The notes under the pieces were generated by a model. The model was not told where the DNA came from. It worked only from the letters and a program-made list of their open reading frames with translations, and searched no databases. This document shows positions 27,454 through 36,351 of a DNA stretch of 64,000 nucleotides, one piece after another. The DNA is from Methylohalobius sp964654415 (GTDB lineage Bacteria > Pseudomonadota > Gammaproteobacteria > Methylococcales > Methylothermaceae): assembly GCA_964654415.1 (NCBI GenBank), contig CAZZIP010000014.1, forward strand, positions 1 to 64,000, in the 5' to 3' direction. The position numbers and the translations under genes were made by a program. Position 1 is the stretch's first letter. Each line of letters opens with the position of its first letter.

Positions 27454-27624
27454 GTGGGCCTGCAGCGCGCGTCGAGTACCTCTTATTTTTCCTATTCTCC
27501 GCCAGTGCTAGACGCCGGGCCAGGTGCATCTCGATGCTGTCGACCGATGATTGCATTCCGCCGCCTTGCGGATTCGCCAACCGATTGCGGCTATGCCTAA
27601 CCGCGATAGGAAGAACCGATCGAA

Positions 27625-28122
27625 TCAGACGAGGGAGGAAAGATCCTTTTCGATCTGAGCGAACAGCTCGTCCAAGCGTTTCATGTCTTGCGGCAATGTC
27701 TCGGCCGCCTGTTTCAGCGAATCGGTGAGCTCCTTGGCCAGTTCCTTCGCACCTGGCACATTTTCCAGCAAGTCCACGATCTTGCGCTGCTTGAGCAGTT
27801 CTAGTTGGGCCTTGATTTCGTCGTCCTCGGCTTTCAGTCCCGCCGTCAAGCGGGCGCGATAGTCGGACACTGCTTTCAGGAGGCGGTCGATCAGATCGTC
27901 GCGCGGATCCTTGTTAGCTGCCGGCAGCTTGGGCTTTATGCCCGGCACTTCGGGGACCCACACCACGGTGCCCGGCTTGAAGGCATTGGCGTGGGCAAGG
28001 TGGGGGTTAGCCTTGAGCAGCGACGCTTCGGCGGCCTTGCGCATTTCCGGCGTGAGATCGGCAAAGAGCCGGTCGACCAGAGCAGCGATATTGGCTTCGT
28101 TCCTGAGCGTAATGACACGCAT
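27625..28122 (-). CDS. eCIS-associated LysM-like/coiled-coil protein
   Basis: This is the last gene of the contractile-injection operon. The 165-aa product has an N-terminal region resembling a LysM/peptidoglycan- or hub-binding fold (residues about 1-60, with LLKANPHLAHANAFKPGTVV). From residue 80 on it is a charged, probably coiled-coil helix (LLKAVSDYRARLTAGLKAED and so on). The start MRVITLRN follows AAGGAG by seven bases and was preferred over an upstream ATG. The function is not known. Position suggests a structural accessory, and its helical tail is far too short for an ordinary tape measure. Confidence 0.6.
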   Translation of the reverse strand: MRVITLRNEANIAALVDRLFADLTPEMRKAAEASLLKANPHLAHANAFKPGTVVWVPEVPGIKPKLPAANKDPRDDLIDRLLKAVSDYRARLTAGLKAEDDEIKAQLELLKQRKIVDLLENVPGAKELAKELTDSLKQAAETLPQDMKRLDELFAQIEKDLSSLV

Positions 28123-28138
28123 GAATTCACTCCTTAAT

Positions 28139-31100
28139 TTAAATATGGACATTTAATGTGTCCCACGGGGCCGGCAACGCCGCTCCGTTGACCTGGATGG
28201 CACCGCTGGTCAAGTTGCCGAGCACCGCAAAATTTGTCGCGGTCAGCGACAGGGTCGGAAATTCAGTCACACCGACCAGCCGGTTGTTGGCCACGCTCAC
28301 ATGATCGCAGCCGATGCGCCCGACCAGCGGCGCTAGTCCTGTGGTAACGACATTGCTCAGTTCGGCATCGTTCTGATCGAAGAGACAGCTCAGCACGCCA
28401 TCGATTTCTACCAAAGGCATCACCGTAAGCGTCCCGCGCAGGCGGTTTCCCCGCAAGCTGGTATTGCCGCGCGCCAGGCCCGCCAGGATGCGCGCCCGAA
28501 AGGCACTCAGGTAGAGGTAGCCTTCTTTCACGGGCAAGACCATCACCCCCGGCGCGGTCACCGTAGTCCCGTCCGTGGGTCCGCCCGGCGCTGCGCCGGA
28601 CGGGGCGACGACGATCGCCTGCCAGGCAGCAGCGCTCGTGGTTTCGATCCCCTCCAGGCGCGCCAGCGAGTTATTTTCCACCGCGAGTTGGCTGAAGCTG
28701 GCGCCCACCGCCAATGCCACAGTGCGCCCCAGGAAGCTCTTGGGGCCGATGCCGAACATCCGGTTGCCCGCCACCCGCAGTTCCCCCGAAGCCACCGCCA
28801 GCAGCGCTGCGCGCAGCAGGCTCTGGGCGGCCTGCCGGGCGACGCCGGCGAACAGGTTGTTGACCACGTCGGCACGCGCGACATCTATCAGGAGCACGCC
28901 GAAAAAGGGCCGGCCCTCTTGGTTGAATCCCATCCCCAGGTTCGAAAACTGGTTGTTTTCCAGGCACAGATAGGCGGCGCCGCCCTTGCGCTCCATGACC
29001 AGAGCGCCGAGTCCCGTGTCCTCGATGACGTTGGACTTGATCATGGCCCTGCCCAGCGTTTGGCGGATCGCCAGGCCGTTGCCGCGCAGTCCGCGAATCC
29101 GGTTGTCATGGATCATGACCCGATCGATGGAAACCTTGTCCAGGCCGGGTTCCAGCGCGATGCCGTCCACCTCGGCCTCCCCCGAGCCCACGATCTCGTT
29201 GTCGACGATGCGCAAGCCGTCGGTGCCCGCGACCACCCCGGCGCCGGTGATGTACATGAGGTTACCGGCGATGGCGATGCTCGCCTCCGGCAGAGCTCCG
29301 CCCATCACCACGACGCCCGCCTGAGAGCAGCCGAGTAGCAAGTTGCCCGCCAGCCGTAATTCGCCGTAATGGAGGCTCATGCCGGCGAAGCTCACTCCCC
29401 GCTGGCGGCACAGAAACACGTTGTCGGTCACCCGGCATTGCCCGGTAAGCAGATAATTGCGCTCCCCGGTCAGAGCTACCACGCCCTGCTCGGCGACCAG
29501 GGTACAATCACGGATCGACGCGGCGAGCATCGAGCCCGAGAGGCCCACCGCGGCGGAGGTGGCATCGCCGGCCGCCACAGCGAGCACGGCCAGGTGCACC
29601 AGGTGCAGATCGATGCAGGCTGCAACCTCGATCAGAGCGGTCGTGCCCCCGCCGGCGACCGCCCCGACCAGGGCCAGGTTCTCGACGGTCACGCCGATAC
29701 CCCCCGTGATCCGCATCAGGGATCCGGCAGCGGTTCCCCGCAGGAGCGTCTGCCATCCCTGGCCGCGTATCCTCAGGGAACGGGCGCCTTCCAGGTTGAG
29801 CGGCGCGTCCAGCTGGTAAGTCCCGGCATCTAGGCAGATAGTGCCGCCGCGCTGGCGGATGCTGTCGATGGCGTGCTGGATTGTCGAGATACCGGCGTTA
29901 TGGCCCTCGGGATGGACGCACATGGTGCAATCGCAGCTCTCGCCAACTGCCTCGGGCGGCCAGAATACCCGGCAATCGGTCTCGCTGTCGGGCAGGGTCA
30001 CCACCGCGAGCCGGGCATAATGGTGATGAATCCCCCGAGGCGGGGCATGCTCCAGCGGCTCGATGCTGCCGTCTGCCGCCCGTGCCGCGAACACCCAGTA
30101 ATCGCCGGTCCGGTATTCGCCGTCGGCCGGGTCCAGGTCGAATTCGACGAGAATGCCGTTCTCCAGCGCCAGTTTGGTGCCGGCTGGCGGCAGCGGAATG
30201 CCGTCGGAGCTCGCTGAGACGTTCAGATCGTGAAAAATGAAACCGTCTGCGCGGCGCACCAGCCCCGACTGATCCCAGCGACGGATGCGGGTATGGCGGG
30301 TAGCGTCGGTGCGGCCCTGGGCGTCGACGGGAAAGAGTCCCGCAGGCAGCGCGTCTTCGAGCAAAATCGAGCGGGTGGCGGCGTCCACGGACTGGATGCG
30401 CCGCAGCAGGCCGGGTCTTCCGTGCAACTCGTGCCAGTCGTCCAGGATTTCGATCCAGTCTCCGGCATGAAAGCCGAGCACCTCGTCACGGCCGACGCTC
30501 TCCACCACCAGCCGGTTGCCGCCGTGGATCTCGATGACCCTAGTAACGACCGTGGCATTGTCGCGGGACCACTTGAAAGTGGCTGTTCCTTGCCTACCGC
30601 CGTGGTGGATCTCCACCCGGTACAGCTGGTTCTCCAGACCCTTGTAGCCCGCGGTAGGCGGCACTAGGCAAGGGTTGGGATCGCCCGGCACATCGCCGGT
30701 GGAATTGGTGAGCCGGCCCGCCGAGGGCCGGATGACCGCCATCCAGCCGGGCACCTCGCTGTCCGGCGTGGCGCAACTGGCGTTGCCGATATTGGTCAGC
30801 ACCTTCACCTGCCAGACGGTCTGAAGGCGCGCCGTGGTGTCCACCCCCACCGCCTTCTCGACCAAGGATGGTTCCTGCACATGGGTGACCTCGCGCTGCC
30901 AGACGTCGAGATACACCAGGTGCGGCCCCCCGCTGAGCACGGGACGGTTGAAGATATCTGCGGGCGCGGCTTGATCGGTCACGTTGAACGACAGGTACGG
31001 TTGCTCGAAGAATGGCACGTCGCCGGTGCCGGCGAGCTCGCCAAGCGTAGCGTCCCACTGCACAGGTTGCGCGCTGTGGTTCTCCGCCAACAGGCCGTCC

Positions 31101-31345
31101 ACGTAGATCCGTCCGGGACCGATGGTCAGCTCCCCGGCGGTGGCGTGGATGCGGAAGCCGTTGGGCGTGGTGCGAGGCACCACCGCGCGTCCCACGGTAT
31201 CCAGTGTGCCCGCCTGGAGGCGGCGCGCGAGTTCCGCCACCCACTCGTTCCAGTCGGAATCCAGTTGCACCCTCCCTTGTTGCATCACCACCCCGAAGAA
31301 ATCCTTCCACGGGTGAAAACTGAAACGGCTGCAGTCGAAGCTCAT
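28139..31345 (-). CDS. DUF6519 protein with right-handed beta-helix domain (eCIS)
   Basis: The 1068-aa protein starts with a DUF6519-like module (FSFHPWKDFFGVVMQQGRVQ and LDSDWNE, residues about 8-110), which is common in eCIS and related tail clusters. Residues about 480-1030 form a right-handed parallel beta-helix (repeated N-rich rungs such as IHDNRIRGLRGNGLAI, VENNSLARLEG, LRGNRLRGTL). Beta-helices of this kind occur in tail spikes and fibres that bind or degrade surface glycans. It may be the receptor-binding or shaft element of the particle, but that is inferred. It begins 12 bp after the tail-protein-I-like gene. Confidence 0.75.
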   Translation of the reverse strand: MSFDCSRFSFHPWKDFFGVVMQQGRVQLDSDWNEWVAELARRLQAGTLDTVGRAVVPRTTPNGFRIHATAGELTIGPGRIYVDGLLAENHSAQPVQWDATLGELAGTGDVPFFEQPYLSFNVTDQAAPADIFNRPVLSGGPHLVYLDVWQREVTHVQEPSLVEKAVGVDTTARLQTVWQVKVLTNIGNASCATPDSEVPGWMAVIRPSAGRLTNSTGDVPGDPNPCLVPPTAGYKGLENQLYRVEIHHGGRQGTATFKWSRDNATVVTRVIEIHGGNRLVVESVGRDEVLGFHAGDWIEILDDWHELHGRPGLLRRIQSVDAATRSILLEDALPAGLFPVDAQGRTDATRHTRIRRWDQSGLVRRADGFIFHDLNVSASSDGIPLPPAGTKLALENGILVEFDLDPADGEYRTGDYWVFAARAADGSIEPLEHAPPRGIHHHYARLAVVTLPDSETDCRVFWPPEAVGESCDCTMCVHPEGHNAGISTIQHAIDSIRQRGGTICLDAGTYQLDAPLNLEGARSLRIRGQGWQTLLRGTAAGSLMRITGGIGVTVENLALVGAVAGGGTTALIEVAACIDLHLVHLAVLAVAAGDATSAAVGLSGSMLAASIRDCTLVAEQGVVALTGERNYLLTGQCRVTDNVFLCRQRGVSFAGMSLHYGELRLAGNLLLGCSQAGVVVMGGALPEASIAIAGNLMYITGAGVVAGTDGLRIVDNEIVGSGEAEVDGIALEPGLDKVSIDRVMIHDNRIRGLRGNGLAIRQTLGRAMIKSNVIEDTGLGALVMERKGGAAYLCLENNQFSNLGMGFNQEGRPFFGVLLIDVARADVVNNLFAGVARQAAQSLLRAALLAVASGELRVAGNRMFGIGPKSFLGRTVALAVGASFSQLAVENNSLARLEGIETTSAAAWQAIVVAPSGAAPGGPTDGTTVTAPGVMVLPVKEGYLYLSAFRARILAGLARGNTSLRGNRLRGTLTVMPLVEIDGVLSCLFDQNDAELSNVVTTGLAPLVGRIGCDHVSVANNRLVGVTEFPTLSLTATNFAVLGNLTSGAIQVNGAALPAPWDTLNVHI

Positions 31346-31357
31346 GGCTCAGGCTCC

Positions 31358-33529
31358 TCAAGTCTCGTAAAAAACACCGGACGACAGCCCGACGCGGAGA
31401 AACTCGCGCAGACGAATCTGCAAATTGGCCTCGCGCTGGGCGGCGAACAGCATGTGATAAGCGCCCATTTCGCTCTCGTCGTCCGCCCCGCGCCGGATTT
31501 CGTCCGGAGTGCTGCGCATGAGCTGGCAATACGCCGGGACGCCATAGCGCAGCGAGGCGAAATGCGGAGCGACCTGGGTTTCGCCCTCCGCGTTCTCGGG
31601 CTGGCAGCGATACCGGCACGGAACCAGCGAGTCGAAAGGCAGATAGGAAAAACGCACGCAGCCGGTCTGGCGGCGCCGCGCGTATACCGGCGGCAGAGTG
31701 TCGGCCGGCGCGGCGCGGGCCAGGAGGATGCTGTTGGAAACAAGACCCAAGGCGTCCGCGTTGATCTTGCCGATCGCGGTGCAGGCAGCGAGGGAGAGTT
31801 CGCCCCCCGGCGAAACTCCGTCCGGCGCGCAATAGACCGTGGCGGCGGGATCGTTGGCGTCGAGGATGGCATCCGTGGCCGCAAGTTTTGCCCCTTCGAC
31901 CACTCGCAACGCGCCCACGATCGCCCGTTCCAGCTCCACGGCCACGCCCGGCCGTTCGACCATGAGGCTCGCCGCGCCCGGTGAAACGGGGTCGCCCGCC
32001 GCGTTCAGCGCCAAACCGGGCACCAGGGTGGCGTGGGCGATGCGCAGGCGCGCGAGTTGGTTGCCCGCGTCAGGCACGTGCAGCCGCGCGCCGGCCACCA
32101 GTAGCCCTTCCAAGCTGAAGGCGCTTTCCGCTCCACCCGTGACGGAAAGATCCCCGCCGAGGATCAGCGTCGGCCGACACCGCTCGGCGGCCCGCAGGAC
32201 CACGTGCCCGCCGGCCTTCACGTTCACCGTCAGGGTTTCCTCATAGCGCCCGCTGTCGGTGATTTCCACCACCCCGTCGCCGGCCAGGGCCGCCAAGGCG
32301 GCCTGGATCGTGGCGCGGTCTTGGGGCACCCGGATCACAGAGGTTCCAGGGGCGTCAGCGCGGCGTTCGCGGGGATATTCGCCTCCGCCCAGGTCCGCCG
32401 GAAACCCGTAATGATAGGTGACATGAAGGCTTTGGGGTACGGCCACGGAATCCCCCAACGCGATTCTTCCCAGCACAGGATCGATGCCGTACTTGCTCCC
32501 ACTGAGCGGCGCGTGCGCCCAGCCACCACCGTCGTCGGCCAGGTTGCAGGCCACGACGCTTTCTCGGGGCACCTCGATGCCGTCCGCGTACAGCACGACA
32601 CTGGGCTCGGCATTGTCGACCTCCGCCCCAGACGATTCGCGGAAGCCGTAGTAGAGCGCCTTGCGGGCGTCCAGCATCCGGCGGCCGATCGGCTCGGGCA
32701 CGTTGACGGGCTCGGCCAGATGGGTGATTTCATCCTCGGCCACCGGGTTGGTGTAAAGCTGGAGAGGATGGCCCAAAGGACTCACCAGGTAACGCCGGTC
32801 GTCGACCCGCACCGCCGGGCTCTTGGTATGCGGATAGGCGTTGATCCGCCAGAGGAATATCCCCACGTTGGGGATATTGAAGCGCCCGCGCCGGCTCTCG
32901 ATCCGCCGGACGTCCACGGTGTGCGCCGTCGAATCGAAGGCCGTGCCGATCTGCGCCAGCGGTTCCCATTGCCGTAAGTCGGGCGCGTACCGGCTGTGCG
33001 GCCTGAGATGGTTCAGGTACTGGGTGGTCCCCAGCAGCTGGAAGAATTCCACCGCGCGGGCGTTCCACCCGGTGACGTCGCGGGCGAGCTGTTCCAGCAC
33101 GGCCACCGTGCCCTTGCGGCGGCGCAGGGCGATGGTGTGGGCGACCTCAGCGCGGGCCAAACCGCGCGCCTTGCCCAGGGCGTGCAAGGGTTCGTAGCCG
33201 ATCAGGTCGCCGATATAGGGAATCGCCCAGTCCGCGCAGGTTTCGATGAAGAGGTCGTCGTAGAGCTGGTCGAGATTCTCCTCCAGGACGGCGAACTCGT
33301 CCGCGAAGGCCATCAGCAAGGCCTTGAGGGGGCCGCGGGCGGCTTTCCCGCGCAACGCCTCGATCCGCTCCTGCTCGGCAACGGTCGGACTGGGCAAAGC
33401 TTCCAAGGCGGCAAGTTCGGCAGCTTCCTCCGGCGTCAGAAGGCCCTTCAAACCCGCGGCGAGCTCGGCGTCGCGGATGCGGTGTATGGCCGGCAGCAGC
33501 CGGAACAAGGTATCGGCGTCGAAGCTCAT
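31358..33529 (-). CDS. Tail-protein-I-like baseplate protein with beta-helix (eCIS)
   Basis: In this 723-aa protein, residues about 1-190 match phage tail protein I / eCIS baseplate periphery proteins (FRLLPAIHRIRDAEL, ADWAIPYIGDLIGYEPLHAL, RRRKGTVAVLEQLARDVTGW). Residues about 395-610 form a beta-helix beginning at VIRVPQDRATIQAALAAL. The C-terminal part (GCVRFSYLPFDSLVP, ASLRYGVPAYCQLM, ADDESEMGAYHML) belongs to a region often seen in these clusters. It links the baseplate wedge to surface structures. Overlaps its upstream neighbour by ATGA. Confidence 0.75.
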   Translation of the reverse strand: MSFDADTLFRLLPAIHRIRDAELAAGLKGLLTPEEAAELAALEALPSPTVAEQERIEALRGKAARGPLKALLMAFADEFAVLEENLDQLYDDLFIETCADWAIPYIGDLIGYEPLHALGKARGLARAEVAHTIALRRRKGTVAVLEQLARDVTGWNARAVEFFQLLGTTQYLNHLRPHSRYAPDLRQWEPLAQIGTAFDSTAHTVDVRRIESRRGRFNIPNVGIFLWRINAYPHTKSPAVRVDDRRYLVSPLGHPLQLYTNPVAEDEITHLAEPVNVPEPIGRRMLDARKALYYGFRESSGAEVDNAEPSVVLYADGIEVPRESVVACNLADDGGGWAHAPLSGSKYGIDPVLGRIALGDSVAVPQSLHVTYHYGFPADLGGGEYPRERRADAPGTSVIRVPQDRATIQAALAALAGDGVVEITDSGRYEETLTVNVKAGGHVVLRAAERCRPTLILGGDLSVTGGAESAFSLEGLLVAGARLHVPDAGNQLARLRIAHATLVPGLALNAAGDPVSPGAASLMVERPGVAVELERAIVGALRVVEGAKLAATDAILDANDPAATVYCAPDGVSPGGELSLAACTAIGKINADALGLVSNSILLARAAPADTLPPVYARRRQTGCVRFSYLPFDSLVPCRYRCQPENAEGETQVAPHFASLRYGVPAYCQLMRSTPDEIRRGADDESEMGAYHMLFAAQREANLQIRLREFLRVGLSSGVFYET

Positions 33530-36351
33530 GACATTATCTCCAGCACCAGGGGCGCGGCGTCCAGGGTGAGCAGCTCGGCGGCCAGTGGCGTCTCGACGAG
33601 CGAAGCTACGGGCAGCGCCGCAAACAAGCGGGGCACGAACTTCGGAACCGGCGTGTCGCTCCGGTGCAGCTCGGCCACGTGCACCGCCTCGACGCCGGTT
33701 ATGGCCTGGGCGACGGCGGCTACCTCGTCCACCGAGACCCCCTGGCCGAAGCTGCGCGCCTCGAAGCCGAAGGCTTCCCTGAGGCGGGCCTCGACAGCGG
33801 CCAGTACCCGCTCGGGTTCGGCCTCAGCGGCGACCTTCACCACCAGCCGCGTCCGAAACCGCGCGTCGCGATAGTTGACCAAGGTTAGCGGCAGCAGCGG
33901 ATCGCCATAGCGGCGCAGAGCCGCCAGCAGGTTGCGGAACGTGTCGCCGTTCGCCGGAACGGCGCTTCCCCCCTCACCCGCCACTGTAAGGAACACCCCG
34001 CGCGCCGGACCGCTGGGCAGCCACAGGGCGTGAGCCTTGGCGATGCCGGCGAAGGCGCGGGCGAAATCCCGGTAGTCCTGGATCGACACCGCCCGCTCCA
34101 AGGTGAGCACCGTGAGCGGCGCGTTGACCCGCGCCCGCTCCCCGGCTTCCGGGTCTTCTCCGCCGCTCGCCGGCTCGGGGTTGGTGGCGCCGGTGACGCC
34201 CAGGGGACGCGAGAGCAGAGTGGTGAGCTTGCCCGCCGCGACATTGCCCGCGAGCCCTAGTCCCTTGCGGTAGTTGGCGCGCAGGTTGTGGTTGCCGGAC
34301 GGCGGGCGGGCGCCCTCGATGCCGTCGCCGAACCGCACCGTGGCCCGCCCCTGGTCGTCGACGACGAGCTCGTAAACCCGCTCGTTCGGCCCGCGGGCGT
34401 AGAGGCTAGGAACCTCCTGCCAGAGGAGGTCGTTGGCGCGCAAGGCCAGGGTCGATCGGCGTCCGCCCGGGGTGGCCGCGCTCACGAAGGTGAGCGGCGC
34501 CTGGCGCAGGTCAAAGCTGGCGTTGGCCACGCGGGCGTCGCCGCTGCCCAGGATCTCGTTCACCGTTTCCCCGTGGGTGGCGCGCGCGACATTGGCGTTG
34601 ACGCGCACGGACTCGCGGTCGTAGACGTGCTTGAGGGGCGCCGCGAGGGTGAAGTAGCTGCGGTCGCGATCCTGGCTCACGGAACTCGCCAGCTCCCCGA
34701 CGAAAACGATTTCCGACACCTCTTCGTCGCCCGCTTCCGGCGGCGCGGCTTCAATCGCTGCGGCAGCCACCTCCAACACGCCTTCTCGCCCGTCGCGGTC
34801 CAGCAGCCGGAGGCGCAGTTCCACACTGCCCGGATTCGCGAGCCGCTCGCCGAACTGCGACGGGGACAGCACCGACCATGCGCCACCGGATTTCTGCTCC
34901 GGCGCGGCCAAAAGGCGCAGGGAGTCTCCTTCCTCGACGGTCACGCTGCCTCCCTCGACGAGCGTCATCGTCACAGCGCTCCTGCCCTTGCGCAGCCGCA
35001 CGCGGGCGCGCTTGCCGCTCAGCGCCAGCGCACGGCCGGGGCCGATTCCCGGTGCGAGCCGATCGAGCGCGAGCACGTCGCCGTAGAGAGGAAACTCGAG
35101 CGGAGTCGAGGTCACCGGCAGCGGCTCGGACTGGGCCAGCACCAAGGTCCCGCGCAATCCGAAGCGGTTGAGGTTTTCGGTGGTATCCGGCACGATGCGG
35201 GTAATCTTGCCGCTCAGGCCGTAGTCGCGGCGGGAAAGATGCGCGACGGATTGGGCGCGGTAGAGTTCCACATATCCTTGGGCGAGTTTCGACGAAACGG
35301 ACGAGTTGGCGAAAGCCGCAAAATCGGGCGGCGGCGCCGCAGCGACCAGAGCGACCCAGCTGCCCGGAACGATTTTCGGATACTCCGTGTCGAGATCGAT
35401 CCGATTGCCGAAAATCCGGTAGTCTTTCCAATCCGTTCGGTCGTTGTTCAAGAGATCGCCGACCTTTGTGTCCTTGGTGTTCAACATCCTCGCTTCGGGC
35501 GCATTGTGACCGAACAGCGCGGCACGCTGACGGAAGACGTAGATAGTGGCGCCCACGCCGGCCGGCTCCATGTGGGGGCTCACGCTGCCCAGCGGCTCGT
35601 CCCAGGCGATCTGGGTGCGCTGCTTTTCCCGGTCCTCCTCCACGGCCGTGAGCACCCGGACGTCCCAGCGCTCGCTGCCGGTATCGGCGAGCCGTTCCTG
35701 GCCCACCACGAGGATGACGTCGCCCGCCTGCACGCCGCTGCCCACTCCAGCCAGCCACAGCTCGCGATCGCCGAAGCGCGGACGCCAGGGGACCGAGGTC
35801 TGCACCGGGATGGCGTTCCATTCGGCGCGCGCTTCCACCGGCTCCACGGTTTCGAAGGTCTGGGGCTGCTCGCCCGGACCCGGCACGCTCTGCACCCTGG
35901 CACCCACCGGAATCTCGACGGGACCTGCGGCCAGCGCGGGACTGCCCGGAGCCTCCTGCAGGGTGAAGGCGAGGAAGGTCGAGGCGGCCACACCGGGCGC
36001 GAGCTCGTAGCCAATCAGGCGGGCCAGTTCGAGGATCGAACGGCGCTCGGTCGCCGTGCGCAGGAAGTTCTCGTTGGCGATGCGTTCCTGATAGAAGGAC
36101 AGCACGTCCAGAGTGGTGGCCAGCGCATCGCAAAGGGCGATGCTGAAATCGCCGTCGTCGCGGGTGGTAAGCCCCGCGAGAGCCGGCAAGCTGCCGCTCG
36201 AAAGCCGAGCGAGCAGGGATTTCCTGAAGCTCGCGTACACGCCGACCCGGTAGGCGACGGCAGACTGGCCAGGCGGGTTGTCGATGCGCGCCGGCGTCTC
36301 GGCATCGAGGCCAGCGCAGCATCCGCAGTGGTCGAGGCTGGAATCGGCCAT
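33526..36351 (-). CDS. Baseplate J-like wedge protein 2 (eCIS)
   Basis: The 941-aa protein resembles the putative baseplate assembly proteins of the J/gp6 family (Afp11/12-type wedge components). An N-terminal wedge section has DFSIALCDALATTLDVLSFYQERIANENF and ARLIGYELAPGVAAS. A long beta-rich middle follows. Then comes the J core: VRFGDGIEGARPPSGNHNLR, NYRKGLGLAGNVAAG and the AVSIQDYRDFARAFAGIAKA region. N-terminal DHCGCCAG supplies a Cys cluster. ATG at 36351 overlaps the previous stop; GTG at 36354 is an alternative. Confidence 0.85.
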   Translation of the reverse strand: MADSSLDHCGCCAGLDAETPARIDNPPGQSAVAYRVGVYASFRKSLLARLSSGSLPALAGLTTRDDGDFSIALCDALATTLDVLSFYQERIANENFLRTATERRSILELARLIGYELAPGVAASTFLAFTLQEAPGSPALAAGPVEIPVGARVQSVPGPGEQPQTFETVEPVEARAEWNAIPVQTSVPWRPRFGDRELWLAGVGSGVQAGDVILVVGQERLADTGSERWDVRVLTAVEEDREKQRTQIAWDEPLGSVSPHMEPAGVGATIYVFRQRAALFGHNAPEARMLNTKDTKVGDLLNNDRTDWKDYRIFGNRIDLDTEYPKIVPGSWVALVAAAPPPDFAAFANSSVSSKLAQGYVELYRAQSVAHLSRRDYGLSGKITRIVPDTTENLNRFGLRGTLVLAQSEPLPVTSTPLEFPLYGDVLALDRLAPGIGPGRALALSGKRARVRLRKGRSAVTMTLVEGGSVTVEEGDSLRLLAAPEQKSGGAWSVLSPSQFGERLANPGSVELRLRLLDRDGREGVLEVAAAAIEAAPPEAGDEEVSEIVFVGELASSVSQDRDRSYFTLAAPLKHVYDRESVRVNANVARATHGETVNEILGSGDARVANASFDLRQAPLTFVSAATPGGRRSTLALRANDLLWQEVPSLYARGPNERVYELVVDDQGRATVRFGDGIEGARPPSGNHNLRANYRKGLGLAGNVAAGKLTTLLSRPLGVTGATNPEPASGGEDPEAGERARVNAPLTVLTLERAVSIQDYRDFARAFAGIAKAHALWLPSGPARGVFLTVAGEGGSAVPANGDTFRNLLAALRRYGDPLLPLTLVNYRDARFRTRLVVKVAAEAEPERVLAAVEARLREAFGFEARSFGQGVSVDEVAAVAQAITGVEAVHVAELHRSDTPVPKFVPRLFAALPVASLVETPLAAELLTLDAAPLVLEIMS

